Position numbers and translations under genes: made by a program
Origin: Lathyrus oleraceus
Taxonomy: Eukaryota; Streptophyta; Magnoliopsida; Fabales; Fabaceae
NCBI RefSeq assembly: GCF_024323335.1
Contig: NC_066579.1
Location: forward strand, 252,767,575-252,831,574
Length of the DNA stretch: 64,000 bases
Reading direction: 5' to 3'
Part shown: positions 32,184 through 43,879 of the stretch, one piece after another
Position numbering within the stretch: position 1 is the first letter of the stretch
How the letters are laid out: each line of letters opens with the position of its first letter
Notes under the pieces: model-generated
The model's input: only the letters and a program-made list of their open reading frames with translations
Database searches by the model: none
Told to the model about the DNA's origin: nothing

Positions 32184-34464
32184 ATGAATCCTCAGCAACA
32201 ACAAGTGTTCAAATACTCACAAGAAATGAATGTTGTTGAGCAACAAGTTGAAGCCTCATAACAAGTTGCAACCCAAACTACTAAACCTTCAACAACCATC
32301 TATTAAGAACCCCATGTTCTTGATCGTCCTCCTAATATCAACCTTGTTATACCATTTGAGAAAATGGAAGTTCTTTGTGAGTTGTTGGTTGATTTCGACA
32401 ACCTCAAGAAGAATGGTGTGGACTTAACTGAAGAACTGGAAAATCAAGGATGGGCTAACTACTTAAATCATCTTTATGGACCCATTTACACCTACATGGT
32501 AAAGGAGATTCGCAGATTGTGATGACCATTACATAGTGTCTTACGTTTTGGGAATAAAGATGGTGATAACTGAGAAGTCCATAGTAGCGCTTCTGGACAT
32601 GGAAAAAGATGGTGGAAGAAGGATCTACAACATCAACCCTAGGGCAAAGTATATGTCCTAGGAAGTGATCTCTACTATTTTCTCTTAGAACACAGAAGGC
32701 AGAACCTCAAAAAACAAAGAGCTTCATCAGCATATAAGGATATCGATGAAGATCATTCTGTGAATCATCCATCATCGCCATGCTTCCAGCTCCTTTGAAT
32801 ACATTAACACAGACCAGAAATGGATTCTCTATTGTCTGCACAAAGATCTGAAGCTGAATCTTCCCTCCCTCCTCTTCAAATATCTAAGGGACTCCGTTAG
32901 AGACACCAGAAATAACATGAAGCCCATAAACTACATCCCTATGGGAAGATTAATCTCTTATGTTTCGGTAGAGAGTGGTCTGGTGGACCATCTCATCTCT
33001 TTGAACGTGATGGAAGACGTCAATATAGACATGGGGAAGCCTATGAACGGGAAGAATATGAAGAGTATGGGTTTAATTGACAAGGTCAGAGTCAAACCTA
33101 CAAAGGGCACCTCTTGGGAAGTTCTGAAGGATAAAAGGGTGATATCAAATGGCATGTATCTTTTTGTTCCAAGATTGATCCTCTAAAAGTCGTCGCCTGC
33201 TATCTTCAGGATCTGGAAGCACAAGGCATCGACATTTCTGACTTCAGCTTGGATTGGCTACCAGATCAGCCACCTAACTTCTTGAAGAGGAAAAGAGAGC
33301 CCTTTGAGAAGAAGAAGAGTCTGAAGCTGGGAGAATCTTCAGCAACTCAGAAGCAACTTGTGCCTCTGAGCTCTTCAGCACCTGGTAAGTCCCCAATCTC
33401 AGAAGCTCATTTAGTTTCTGGTTCTAGGAAAATCCTCTCATATTTAACTCAACCACCCCCACCATCTCTCCCTATGAACTAACCATCCCTATACCTACCC
33501 CTCCTAAACAAAACACTTATGAACATCTCACTTCTGACCCTAAACCATTTTCACATCCACTACCCAAATTCAATCTCACTATAACATCCATCCCCATATC
33601 TGAAGCCATCATGTTAAACGAATCCATATCATCCCCTCCTTTAACCCCAATTCCTCTCCCTACTACGACCTAACCTCAAACTCTAAACATTTAGATATTC
33701 CTGCCCCATCTTCTCCAACTCTAGCAGAACTTCAGGCCACAGTTGACTCTGAAAATACTCAGTATGTACCAGAACCCTTTGACACCACTCTACCACCCTC
33801 TAAACCCACTTCCAAACCCATTCCACCTCCTTATGAACCCACTTCAGAATCTTATGAACCCATTCCATCTCCCACTGAACTCATCTCTCAACCCTCTGAA
33901 CCTAACCTTACCTTTTTTACCATTGATAAGGTTTTTTCCAAGTTCTTTGAGAACTCTGCTTCAAGACTCAAGAAGTTATATGAAGAATCCAAGATCAGTG
34001 ACAATCCTTCTGAAGTAAGGACTCACTGGAACGGGTTTCTTAGGTGGATGACATCTGAAGTCTTTAAGTTGAAGGGACTTTCTGAGCAAGTCAGAAATGA
34101 ATACATCAGAGGTGCTAAAGAGAGGCTGGAGGCGCGTCTGGCGCAGAAAGCTGCTGAAAGGGCTACCAAAGACGCTGAAGATAGATCTGCTGCTGAAGCT
34201 ACTGATAAGAAGAAAGCCGAGAAAGCTGCTGGAGAGGCTGAAGCTAAAGCAAAAGTTGAAGCTGAAGCAGCATTGGCCGCTGAACCTGCTAGAAAAGATG
34301 CAGAAGACGCTGAGAAGGCTAATGAGGTTGCTCTCACTCGAGGTGAGTCATTAGCATCTGATCTAGCTCCCCTTGTCCTCAAAACTCTGGAAGAGCTACA
34401 GAAAGAACAACAACTAGTTAGAGCAAAACTCGACCAACAAGATCAGGTCAACTCCAGCATCTAG
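32184..34464 (+). pseudogene. Extra 3' ORF of the plus-strand Copia element
   Basis: A third ORF lies behind pol, as in Sireviruses, where it was called env-like. It starts MNPQQQQVFKYSQEMNVVEQ. It has a globular N-terminal part (ELENQGWANYLNHLYGPIYT), a basic linker (LKRKREPFEKKKSLKLGESS), a long proline-, serine- and threonine-rich middle (33400-33900) and an Ala/Glu/Lys-rich probable coiled coil near the end (34100-34350) finishing DQQDQVNSSI. No hydrophobic membrane segment is evident. Many stops and shifts interrupt the first kilobase; the last 138 codons are open. The same ORF is preserved on the minus strand at 39306-41661. Function unknown; a structural or RNA-related role is as likely as an envelope. 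Confidence 0.7.
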
Positions 34465-34756
34465 AATCTGCTTACTTAACTACTTCAGAGGATGCCTCCT
34501 CCTCCAAACCCTTAGGCATTATAGAATTTATTTGATTATATTTTTTCTAAGAGTTTTTTTTCCTCTGAGGTCCCTTTTCCTTTTGCTTCCTTCTATCTGT
34601 AACTCTTTCTCTCTATCAATGAAATTTTGCCTTCTCTGAATTTTTCTTTTGTTTAACTTTTTGAGTCTGACAAAAAGGGGGATAAATAAATAGAAGTATT
34701 TTTGATGAAATAACATATATAACTCTCAGAATGCACTGCTTACATTTTGACATATA
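34465..34756 (+). other. 3' untranslated part of the plus-strand Copia, truncated
   Basis: It matches the reverse complement of about 39062-39305 in the sister copy, including gacaaaaagggggataaata, up to cttacattttgacatatatg, and stops where the Ogre LTR begins at 34757. The sister continues for about 320 bp more to its polypurine tract, so that part and the 3' LTR have been lost here. Confidence 0.75.
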
Positions 34757-36868
34757 TGTAAGACCCCAATTTTGACCCTAAGATCCCTCATGCAATCTCA
34801 TCATATGCATTAGCATTGGGATCATACCTTGGCATCCTCCTTACCCCTTTTTCACTGGGTTTGATTTAGGAGAGATCACCAAGCACCATGTGATTGTATC
34901 ATACTTGTATATTATCATTTTACTAACCAAAATACCAAAAATATGTCTTTGTATTTGCCTAACTCTTTTGTAGGTAGGGTATGATCACCATTGATCTATC
35001 AAGTTCACAACTAGGGTTTGAGACCCTCGTGGCTAAGAGCACAACCAAGGAATGATCCACAATGTCTCTAAGCATCATATAGGAGTCCCAATGATCTCTA
35101 CATGTTATTTTGATCAAGCATTCTTCAAGAGTTTGGAGTTGGTTTGCCTTGGAAACCCTAGTTTGTTTGGGTATCTTGAGTAATTTCTTCAACAAGCTTC
35201 TTCACCAATTGATCAAATTTATCAAGGGGTACTTCAAAATTCATCATCCTATGCATATATGATCTACCATTAGCCTAAAAAGTCAAGATAATTGCAAGTT
35301 AGCAAGTTGGTTGATGGGGGTTGGCTAGATGAATTCATCTGATTAAAACTGGGTCTCCCTAGACCCTATCTCCTACAATTTTCATCATATGAAAATTATT
35401 CCAGGAGAAAAGTTACTCTAAATGATACTAAAAACAACTTTCATGTTGAAGTCTAGAGCTAATTTTGCTTGAAAAGTCATTTTATACGTTGAAACATTAT
35501 AGATCATTTTGTCTAAACCCTAATTTGAAAGTCAACTTCCCAAGGCCATAACTTGCTAAGTTTTTATGATATGAAATATTTACAAATTGTACAATCAAAT
35601 TCAATATGTCTACTTAAACCTTTATGTTTTAAGTAAGAGATAAATCAACTTTTAAGAGCATGTGATATGAGGATACATTATAGGTCATTTTAGACCAATA
35701 CCATTGAACAAGTGATTTTCCTCAACTTCAAAAATGCATAACTCTCTCATTATAAATCAAAATGATGTCAAATTGGTGACCATTTTGAAGGTATTTGAAA
35801 TATATACAACTTTGATGAAGGCACATTTCTCATTTGGGGCTCACATAAAAAGTTTAGCAAGGTGGAACATTGAAGTATATGACTTGACACTTAGAAAAGT
35901 TTTGAACATGTTGAAATTTCCAAACTTACACCTCAAAATTCACCATGATCCAAGTTCCAAATGGAAACGTGTTCAACATAAGAGTTGTTCCTCTTGATCT
36001 AAGCATTCCAAAGAGTCCTAATTCAATCATTTTGGATGAGGTTTGCTAGGGATGCGCATGATGTTAACAGGCCTGTATCAATAGGTAAAATCAAAACTCC
36101 AAATGATCATTTCACATTGCCTTGCCAATCAAGCTTGATACAGACCTCATTTCAGTTGGTTTTTGACCTTAGTGCATTGCTTGATGGGCCTGTACACACC
36201 CATGTAAGCTTAAACATGACATTGCCAAATTTGGAAGAAATTTTAAGTGTGCAAATAACACTTGAATTTGCTATAAATAGAGACCCTCTGAGCTTATTTC
36301 AAAGGATCCTTGCGCGCTAGCTTTGCCTCCACTCTTCAAACCCTCATAATTCAAAGGAAAACCTGATAATTTTCACTTGAAAATTGAGTTTGAATCTCAC
36401 TGTTTGGAGATTAAAAAACTCTAGGATCCAAAGCTTCTTACCATTCATAATCCACTTCTGCAAGCTATTGGAGTAAGATCAAACAAGAATTGAAGCAAGA
36501 ATGATCAAGTTCTGCACATCATTAAAGGTATTTTCTAGATTTTGTCTTCTCTTCGATTCTCACCAATTCTCTTGGATCTTTGGTTGTCTGAAGTCCTACA
36601 AATGTAGGCAAGAAGATTGAGTTGCTTTGAAGTCAAATCGAAGCAACTCAGTTGACACACCTCAAAATTCAACTGCTCATATCTTTCTTTATATTTGGAG
36701 TTAGTTGCAATAGAGGTCAGATTTGTACTCTACGCCATTTTTTCTTTCAGATCATGTCCTCCTTTTTCATTTATGTCATGGTAATGATTGGACCAATCTG
36801 GCCAAGGTCGCCTGAGAAGACGACCAGTGCTTTGCTCCGACAATGAGGTGGCGTGGTCTTGAACCACA
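34757..36868 (+). repeat. 5' part of an Ogre-type LTR (truncated)
   Basis: It begins TGTAAGACCCCAATTTTGAC and follows the two complete Ogre LTRs of this window (48238-52928; 55358-60074) for about 2.1 kb, including the TATA box, then loses similarity near 36868 in the ctccg...gatgaggtg region. The rest of the LTR and any interior are gone. It truncates the Copia element on its left. Confidence 0.85.
36272..36280 (+). promoter_or_regulatory. TATA box in the truncated Ogre LTR
   Basis: TATAAATAG in the same context (cttgaattt...ctataaatagagaccctc) as the boxes at 49755 and 56872 of the other two copies. Confidence 0.65.
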
Positions 36869-37610
36869 GGGGCTAGTTGTAGACTTGATAGTGAACTGAC
36901 TGGAATTGCACTAAATTCTACGAATAGAGACAAATACTCTGAGCAACTGGGTCATTCGTCCTGTACCCAAAGATATTCTAGACAAGTGTAGGGAAGATCC
37001 CCTTTCATCATTCTCTATTGCTTAAGGCTCATGGCATGGAAGCCTAGTCAAAGACTGATAAATTATTGAAGCAGGTCCCCAAAGATGTTGTGTGGATGAG
37101 TCAGATGGTTTACTGTTGAATATTGTTGTAGTCCACTGAGGGTCTTGAACTTGTTGGGAGGTTGAAGCTCCAAGGGGACAGAGGCTAGTCCGATTAAGTG
37201 ATCAAGGGACTTATGGTCACTTGACAAAGACAAAGGGGGAGATGTAACAAATGAAGGGATTTAGTAGATCCGGTGTGAATTGAATCAAGCCAAATCAAAG
37301 TAAAGTATTGATGAATAGAAAAAGATTCATGATCATACAAAAATAGCCTAGAGTCTCATTGTTAGGCAGCCCAAGAGAAATCTATGTGGGTGCAAATTGT
37401 ATTGTCCTATGTCTCATTGTAAGGTAGCCCAATAGAAAGGCATGTATGTAAGAGTGTACTAAACCTAAGCAGATGCATGCAAGAGGCATAAAGCATATGA
37501 AACAACACACAAGGTTAAAAGCTCAATAGGGACAAGGGCCAGTCAGAGTGTCCACAAGGTCTCGGGGCCAATGTCACTCCAAGTCAAGCAAATAGGCCTA
37601 ATGAAGGCAG
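36869..37610. other. Unclassified repeat-like stretch with polypurine-tract-like motif
   Basis: No gene recognised. A short plus-strand frame reads SNWVIRPVPKDILDKCREDP near 36945 before stopping, which looks protein-like. At 37228-37243 acaaagggggagatg followed by TGTAACAAATGAAGGG resembles a polypurine tract and LTR start of another element. Two related blocks (ctcattgttaggcagcccaa and ctcattgtaaggtagcccaa, about 60 bp apart) follow. The stretch ends at the LTR of the minus-strand Copia. Confidence 0.45.
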
Positions 37611-38112
37611 AGAAAAACAAGAAAGGGGGGTTTGAATTATTTTCACAGTAATTAAAATCTTTTGCAACACCACACACAAAAAATAATTGCTAACAACACA
37701 AAGATTTATCCTGGTTCGCTTGAAATTCAAAGCTACTCCAGTCCACCCGGCCGAGATGATTTTTCCTTCAATAAGTACTTAATCTAATAATCTCAACAGA
37801 TTATAAAAAGTACGTCTAAGAGTTTAGCAATCTCTTATCCCTCTCAAGTCTACAGACTTAAACAAGTCACTTGAGGAATTACAATCAGTTTTAAGAATTA
37901 CAAGTGTTTAAATCAATGCTTCTAGATAAACAATATAAACACACTTAGAGAACAATGAAACAACAACCATACAATTTTGAGCAATAACTCTTGTATGGAA
38001 ACTATTTCTTACAATGATGATAGTGAGAATATTTGAAGTATGAGAGTATTATTGTAGCAAAGTTGTTTCATTGTATCAAGTTGTTATATTTGTCAGCAAG
38101 CTGCGAGGAGAC

Positions 38113-38121
38113 CTTTATATA
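38113..38121 (-). promoter_or_regulatory. TATA box of the minus-strand Copia LTR
   Basis: gctatataaag on the minus strand, aligned with tatataaatg of the plus-strand sister LTR. Confidence 0.6.
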
Positions 38122-38353
38122 GCACTTTGAGATGATACCGTTGGAGGGAAATTAATGGAGATTTCGTGCCAGATATTAGAGTTAATGATAGTAAATTTCT
38201 TGTCCTCTTCATAGCAGTTTTGGACATAATCCAATGTTTCCTTAAAAGGAATTGTACTACACTTTGAATGCTTCCAGAGTAAGTTTTTGATCTGTTGATA
38301 TCAGATAGCGTGTTGAACGTGTATCAGAGTAAGCATGATCAGAGTCTTTGAGC

Positions 38354-38481
38354 TAGAGTCTTCAGATATTCTCTTGTAGAGTCTTTAGATATTCTCTTGT
38401 AGAGTCTTCATATATTCTCTTGTAAAGTCTTCAGATATTCTCTTGTAGAGTCTTCAGATATTCTCTTGTAGAGTCTTCAGA
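38354..38481 (-). repeat. 23-bp minisatellite in the minus-strand Copia LTR
   Basis: About five and a half units of tcttgtagagtcttcagata-type sequence with a 23-bp step and few substitutions. The regular array contrasts with the ragged array at the same site in the sister LTR. Confidence 0.88.
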
Positions 38482-38738
38482 TGTTAGAGTTTGAACTTCA
38501 GCGTCAGATTCTTCAGGTGATCACTCCTCATATGCATTCTGTTTGGAGTCAGATCTGATTTCTCTATGTTGGGTCAGCTTTTCTGAACTGGTGCGGAAGT
38601 CAGATATTCGTTTCCTCAGAGTCATTTAAACTTAGAATCCTCCACACTTAAGAAAACTATTAGGGTACCAAATTGTTTCATTCTTTTTTATCATCAAAAC
38701 TTAGAGATGTATTGCAGAATCAAAATCTTGTTCTAACA

Positions 38739-38753
38739 ATCTCCCCCTTTTTT
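38739..38753 (-). other. Polypurine tract of the minus-strand Copia element
   Basis: On the minus strand aaaaaagggggagat lies directly before the LTR start TGTTAGAACAAG at 38738, the expected plus-strand DNA primer position. Confidence 0.85.
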
Positions 38754-39305
38754 ATGATGACAAAACTACGAATTTTAATGAAACAATAAGTACTTTCAGA
38801 GATAAAAATGATTAGAGTCAGATAGAGAATGACTCCCTCTGAGATTAGCAATCTCCCCCTGAGTCAGATACTTAAGGAATTTTTTTAAAGACTTTAGTAT
38901 CGGATAAGGGTTTCTGGGGTAGAGAATTTCTTACCAGATCTTCTTAGGTTGCTTGACTTGATTTATTAGTTTCTTAGATAAAGATTCATTTTTTCTTTGT
39001 TTAGATAGATCCTGTAAACAAACTTAGACTATGCAATGATTTTATGTCAGAATGTAAGCAATGCATTTCTGAGAGATAGATACGTTATTTCATCAAAAGG
39101 ACTTCTATTTATTTCTCCCCATTTTTGTCAAACTCAAAAAGTAGGAAACATAAAATTTTCATTGATAGGGAAAATTGTACAAATACAGAAAGAAATAGAA
39201 TATAAGGCCTCAAAGGAAAAACACTTAGAAAAAAACATAAAAAAGCCTAGAGTGCCTAAGGGTTTGGAGGAGGAGGCATCCTTGAAGAAGCTCAACTAGC
39301 AGATT

Positions 39306-41661
39306 CTATATGCTGGAGTTGACTTGGTTCTGCTTGTCGAGTATGACTATGACTAGTTGTTGTTCTTTCTGCAACTCTTCTAGAGTCCTAATGACTAAGG
39401 GAGCAATGTCATTTGTTGATGACTCTCCTTGAGTTAGAGTAACTTCTGTTATCTTCACAACATCTTCAGCAGCTTTTTGAGCAACTTCAGCGGCCAAGGC
39501 TACTTCACCTTTAGCTTTTTCCCTGTTTGTAGCTTCTGCAGCAGCTTTTTCAGCTGCCTCCCTGGCAGCAACTTCAGTAGCTGCTTTCTCCGCAGCTTCT
39601 CTGTTTTCCTTCTCAGCTACCTCTTGAGCCAGACGAGCCTTCAACTTCTCTTCAGCACTTCTGATATAGTCATTTCTGACTTGTTCAAATAGGCCCTTCA
39701 GCTTGAAGACTTCAGAAGTCATCCACCTGATGAACCCGTTCTAGTGAGTCCTTACTTCATAAGGATTGTCACTGACATTGGATTTGCCAGAAAGCTTCCT
39801 GAGTCTTGAAGCGGAACTCTCTGAGAACTTTTAAAGTGCCTCATCAAGGGTAGGTATGGTGAGGGCAGGTTCAGAGGTTTCGAGAAGGGGTTCAGAGGGT
39901 TATGGAATAGTTATAGAGGGTTCAGGTATGGTTCTAGAGGGTTCTGGTACATACTGAATCTTTTCAGAGTCAGCTGTGGCCTGAAGTGCTTCATGGTTTG
40001 GGGAGGTTGGGTCAAGGTTATCTGAACCAGAGTGTCCAGAGCTGGAAGTTAGGTCATACTAAGGGGGGAACTGGGGTTAGAGGAAATGGGTGGTGATATA
40101 GGTTCGTTGAACATAATGGCTTCAGAGATGGGAATGGATGTTGTGTGGAGGTTGAATTTAGGTAATGAAAGTGACGATGTGATAGGGTCAGAGGTTTGGG
40201 GTTCAGATGCATTTGGTTCATAAAAGATAGGTCTAAAAGGTGTTGGTTCAGATGTGGAAGGGAGTAAGGAGGTTTGTTGTTTAGATTTGGATTTTGCTCT
40301 GGGAGCAGTAGTTTGCGTGGAAGGTGAAGTGGAGGAAGTAGTAACAGAGGTTGAAAGTGTGAGGAGTGGTAGAGGAACTGATGAGGCAATCTGCCTAGAG
40401 CCATAAATGATAGGGGCTTCTGAGATAGGAGACTTACTTGGTGCTGAATAGCTTAGAGGCACTGGATGCTTCTGAGTCGCTAAAGACTCTCCCAGCTTGA
40501 GACTCTTCTTCTTCTTCTTCTTCTTCTTCTTCTTCTCAAATGGTTCCCTCTTTCTCTTCATGAAGTTGGGGGGTTGATCTGGGAGCAGTCTAGGCTGAAA
40601 CAGAGGTGTCAATTCCTTGGGCTTCCAAATCCTACATGTAGCAAGCAATGGCTTCTGGAGGATCTATCTTTGAGAAGAGATACATCTCGTCTTCTCTTTC
40701 TCTATGATCCTTCAGAGATTCCCAAGATGGAAGTCTTGTGGGTTTGACTCTGACCTTGTCAATCAGCCTCATGCTCTTCAGGTTCCTCCCATTGACAGGC
40801 TTCCCCACATCTACATTGATGTCTTCCATCAGATTCAACGAGATGAGATTGTCCACCAGACCATTCTCTATCAGAACATCATAAATTAACCTGCCTAGAG
40901 GGATGTAGTTTCTGGGCTTCATGTTGTTCCTTGTGTCTCTGACAGAAAGCCTTAGATACTTGAAGAGGAGAGAAGGAAGGTTCAGCTTCAGACCTTTATG
41001 CAGACAATATAGAATGCACTTCTGATCTGTGTTGATGTAGTCAGAAGAGCTGGATGAAGGACGATGATGAATGGTTCCCAGAATGATCTTTATCCAGACC
41101 CTCATATTCTAGTGAAGCTCTTTATTCTTGGATGTTTTTCCTTCTGGGTTCTGAGAGAAGATGGTATGGATAACTTCTTGGGACATGTACTTAGCCCTAT
41201 GGTTTATGTTATAGATTCTTCTTCCCCCAACATTTTCCATGTTTAGGAGCGTTGTTATTGATTTCTCAGTGATCACCATCTTTATTCCTAGAACATGAGA
41301 CACAATGTAGTGATCATCGCAATCACCAAAAATCCAGAACTCCTTGACCGAGTTTGTGTAGATGGGGCCATAGAGTCGATTGAAGTAAGTAAGCCACCCT
41401 TGATTTTCCAATTCTTGTGTGAAATCCATTCCATTTTATTTGAGGTTTTCAAAATCTACCAACAACTCACAGAACTTCAATATTTTCAAATGGAGTTGAA
41501 AGATTGATGCGAGTAGGACGATCAAGAACACGGGGTTCTTGATAGGAGGTTGTTGAAGGAGCAACAGTAGGGGTTGTAACTTGTTATGAAGTTTCAACTT
41601 GTTGTTCAGTGGTATTCATCTGTTGAGAGAATTCAAAGACCTGTTGTTATTGAGGATTCAT
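39306..41661 (-). pseudogene. Extra 3' ORF of the minus-strand Copia element
   Basis: Counterpart of 32184-34464. It begins MNPQ at 41661. An early stretch reads FTQELENQGWLTYFNRLYGP, then GCD-type FGDCDDHYIVSHVLGIKMVI, then LLFKYLRLSVRDTRNNMKPR and MRLIDKVRVKP, with only a few stops; this copy shows the N-terminal domain better than its sister. A lysine run (about 10 consecutive AAG codons at 40507-40539) is expanded relative to three in the sister. A P/S/T-rich middle and an Ala/Glu-rich coiled coil (AAEKAATEVAAREAAEKAAA) follow, ending NQVNSSI. No membrane segment seen. Function unknown. Confidence 0.72.
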
Positions 41662-42229
41662 GATGTTGTTGTGAAGGAGATGAAGATAGGTTGTAGAGAA
41701 GATTTGGGAGAAGTTGAGTTTATGGGTTTGTGTAAGTTGTGAGTAGTAAAAATGTGAATGTGGGAATCGTGGAAGTATATATACACACATTCAAAATATG
41801 CAAAACAACAGCGTTAGCTGAGAGGGAAGATAAAAATTAATTATTTGCTAAAAAACGAGTTTTGACAAGTGTGAGGAGAGTTAAATCAACTAATGATGGG
41901 GGTCTAATCTCAAGATTTTCACACTGCTCAAGGGGATCTCAATAGTTTGGCCCTTGAGTTCTAAGCTAGACAGGTGTCTAGAAGATCCAGAGCCACACGT
42001 TTAAGGGACCACGTGTTGATGTTTCTGAAGTCAGGAATACCAAAAGGTTTATGACTAAGGAGGTTTCTATAAAGATATCTTATAACTTGTTGAAGTATCA
42101 GAACCAGAATTAGATAAACATTATATACTTGAGTCATAGTCTAATTTAACACCAGAGATGAGAAGCACATGTTCAGATTCAATCATGGTAATCTGCCATA
42201 TTAAAATTTTCCAGAATGAAAAGAAATCT

Positions 42230-43730
42230 ATCTTCACCTAAGGGTTTTTTTAAAAGATATCAGGCCATTGATGGTTTGTATCTATAAATTTTAAAATAAT
42301 TATCCCTCTCTGAACATAGTCTCTGATAAAATGGTGTTTAATTTCTATGTGATTTGCTCTGGAATGTAAAATTGGATTCTTACTTAAGCATATAGCAACA
42401 ATATTATCACAAAAGATAGGGATGTTACTCTCATAAATATGAAAGTCCTCAAGCTGATTCTTATCCTAGAGCATCTGAGTGTTGCACAGTGAAGCTGAGA
42501 TGTACTCTGCTTCTGCAGTTGACAGTGCAATGGTTAATTGTATTTTGCTTGCCCATGAAATGAGGTTTCCTCCCAGAAACTGACAGTTCCCAGATGTGCT
42601 TTTGTGTTCCAACCTATCTCCAGCGTAATCTACATCACAATATCCAGAAAGCCTGTACTATGATGTTTTCTTATACATCAAGCCAAGGTTAGGCGTTCCT
42701 TTCAGATACCTAAGGATTCTCTTAACAACAGTTAAGTGAGATTCCCTTGGATCTGACTGAAATCTAGCACATAGACATACGCTGAATAATATATCTGGAT
42801 GCAAAATAGTTAGATAAAGGAGAGAACCTATCATACCACGATAAAGTTTCTAACAAACCTTTTGACTTACCTCTTCCTTCTCCGGAATGCAAGTAGGATG
42901 CATGGGAGTCTTGGTTGGCTTGCTTTCTAACATGTCGAATTTTTATTCAGAAGATCTTTTATGTATTTGCTTTGATAGACATACGTGGCTTCTGATGTTT
43001 GATTGATTTGAATTCCTAGAAAGAACTTCAGTTCTTGCATTAGGCTCATCTCAAATTCTAATGTTTTTGCAGAAGAGAGTGGAGTCTACTTTGCCTCTGA
43101 TAAAATCATTTTATAGAAGAAATGAGTTTAGTCTTTCATACCAAGCTCTGGGAGCTTGTTTCAGACAGTAAAGAGATTTATTAAGTTTGAAAACATGTTC
43201 TGAAAGTTTTGAATTTTCAAAGCCAGGAAGTTGATGGACATACACTTCTTCAGAAATGTAACCATTCATAAACACACTTTTGACGTCCATTTGATATAAC
43301 TTACTAGAATAATTTACTACAAAGGATACTAGGAGACAAATAGATTCTAAACTCGCAATTGGAGCAAAGGTTTCATTGTAGTCAATCCCTTCTTGTTGAC
43401 TATAACCTTATGCCACCAATCGTGCTTTATTTTTGACAACTTCACCCTTTTCATTTAGCTTGTTTCTGTAGACCCATTTAGTTCCAATCACATGGGTTCC
43501 TTTGGGTCTTGGTACAAGATCCCAAACATCATTTTTGGAATACTGATCAAGTTCTTCTTTCATTATCATAATCCATTCTTTATCTTGAAGAGCTTCTTCA
43601 CATGATGTTGCCTCTACCAGAGATACTAGTCCCATAAGTGTTTCTTTAAAGACTTTGAATGTTGATCTTGTTCTGACAGGTTCAACCTTATTTCCCATAA
43701 TCAGTTCTTCAAAAATATTCTGCCTATTTC
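42230..43730 (-). pseudogene. pol: Reverse transcriptase/RNase H of the minus-strand Copia, YVDD deleted
   Basis: The open part at 43408-43698 reads ELDQYSKNDVWDLVPRPKGT and GTKWVYRNKLNEKGEVV. Further on YQMDVKSVFMNGYISEEVYV and LKQAPRAWYERLNSFLL are present. Then, near 43060, the sequence passes from a ctactctcttctgc-type stretch straight to FEMSLMQELKFFLG; about 106 bp holding the YVDD active site in the plus-strand sister are missing. RNase H blocks (DVDYAGDRLEHKS, ALSTAEAEYISASLC) remain, with stops. The lost catalytic box makes it non-functional. Confidence 0.85.
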
Positions 43731-43879
43731 TTTGTCCTTTCTGATTGATTGTGTGTTCAGGTGCTTCTGAAGTTCCTCTTTCAGTTTCTTCAGAATCATT
43801 TGTCTTTTCATCAGAACCTGAATGTGAGATCTCCAGATTTGCAAATTCTAAACTACCTTTGACTTATCAAAGTCAAGCT

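Larger units (their letters stand above)
25613..34756 (+). mobile_element. Sirevirus/Maximus-like Ty1-copia element, 3' end lost
   Basis: 5' LTR, tRNA-Met primer site, gag, protease, integrase, reverse transcriptase/RNase H and an extra ORF behind pol are all present in the order of Ty1-copia. The long extra ORF and large size place it with Sirevirus-type elements such as SIRE or Maximus. The element is cut at 34757 by an Ogre LTR fragment, so its polypurine tract and 3' LTR are absent; the minus-strand sister copy shows what should follow. Several stops and frameshifts make it inactive. Confidence 0.88.
37611..38738 (-). repeat. 3' LTR of the minus-strand Copia element (about 1128 bp)
   Basis: On the minus strand it starts TGTTAGAACAAGATTTTG at 38738 and ends near 37611 in gtttttctct, equivalent to the end of the plus-strand LTR. 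The usual terminal CA is changed. It contains a TATA box (38113-38121) and a 23-bp minisatellite (38354-38481). Confidence 0.88.

Noticed and set aside
34023..34382. 119-codon minus-strand frame rich in Ala and Ser
   Set aside because: It is the antisense of the Ala/Glu/Lys coiled coil of the Copia extra ORF; the plus frame is conserved in the sister copy.
38354..38481. Regular 23-bp repeats resembling a CRISPR array
   Set aside because: The units are directly adjacent with no unique spacers, in a plant LTR; it is a minisatellite.
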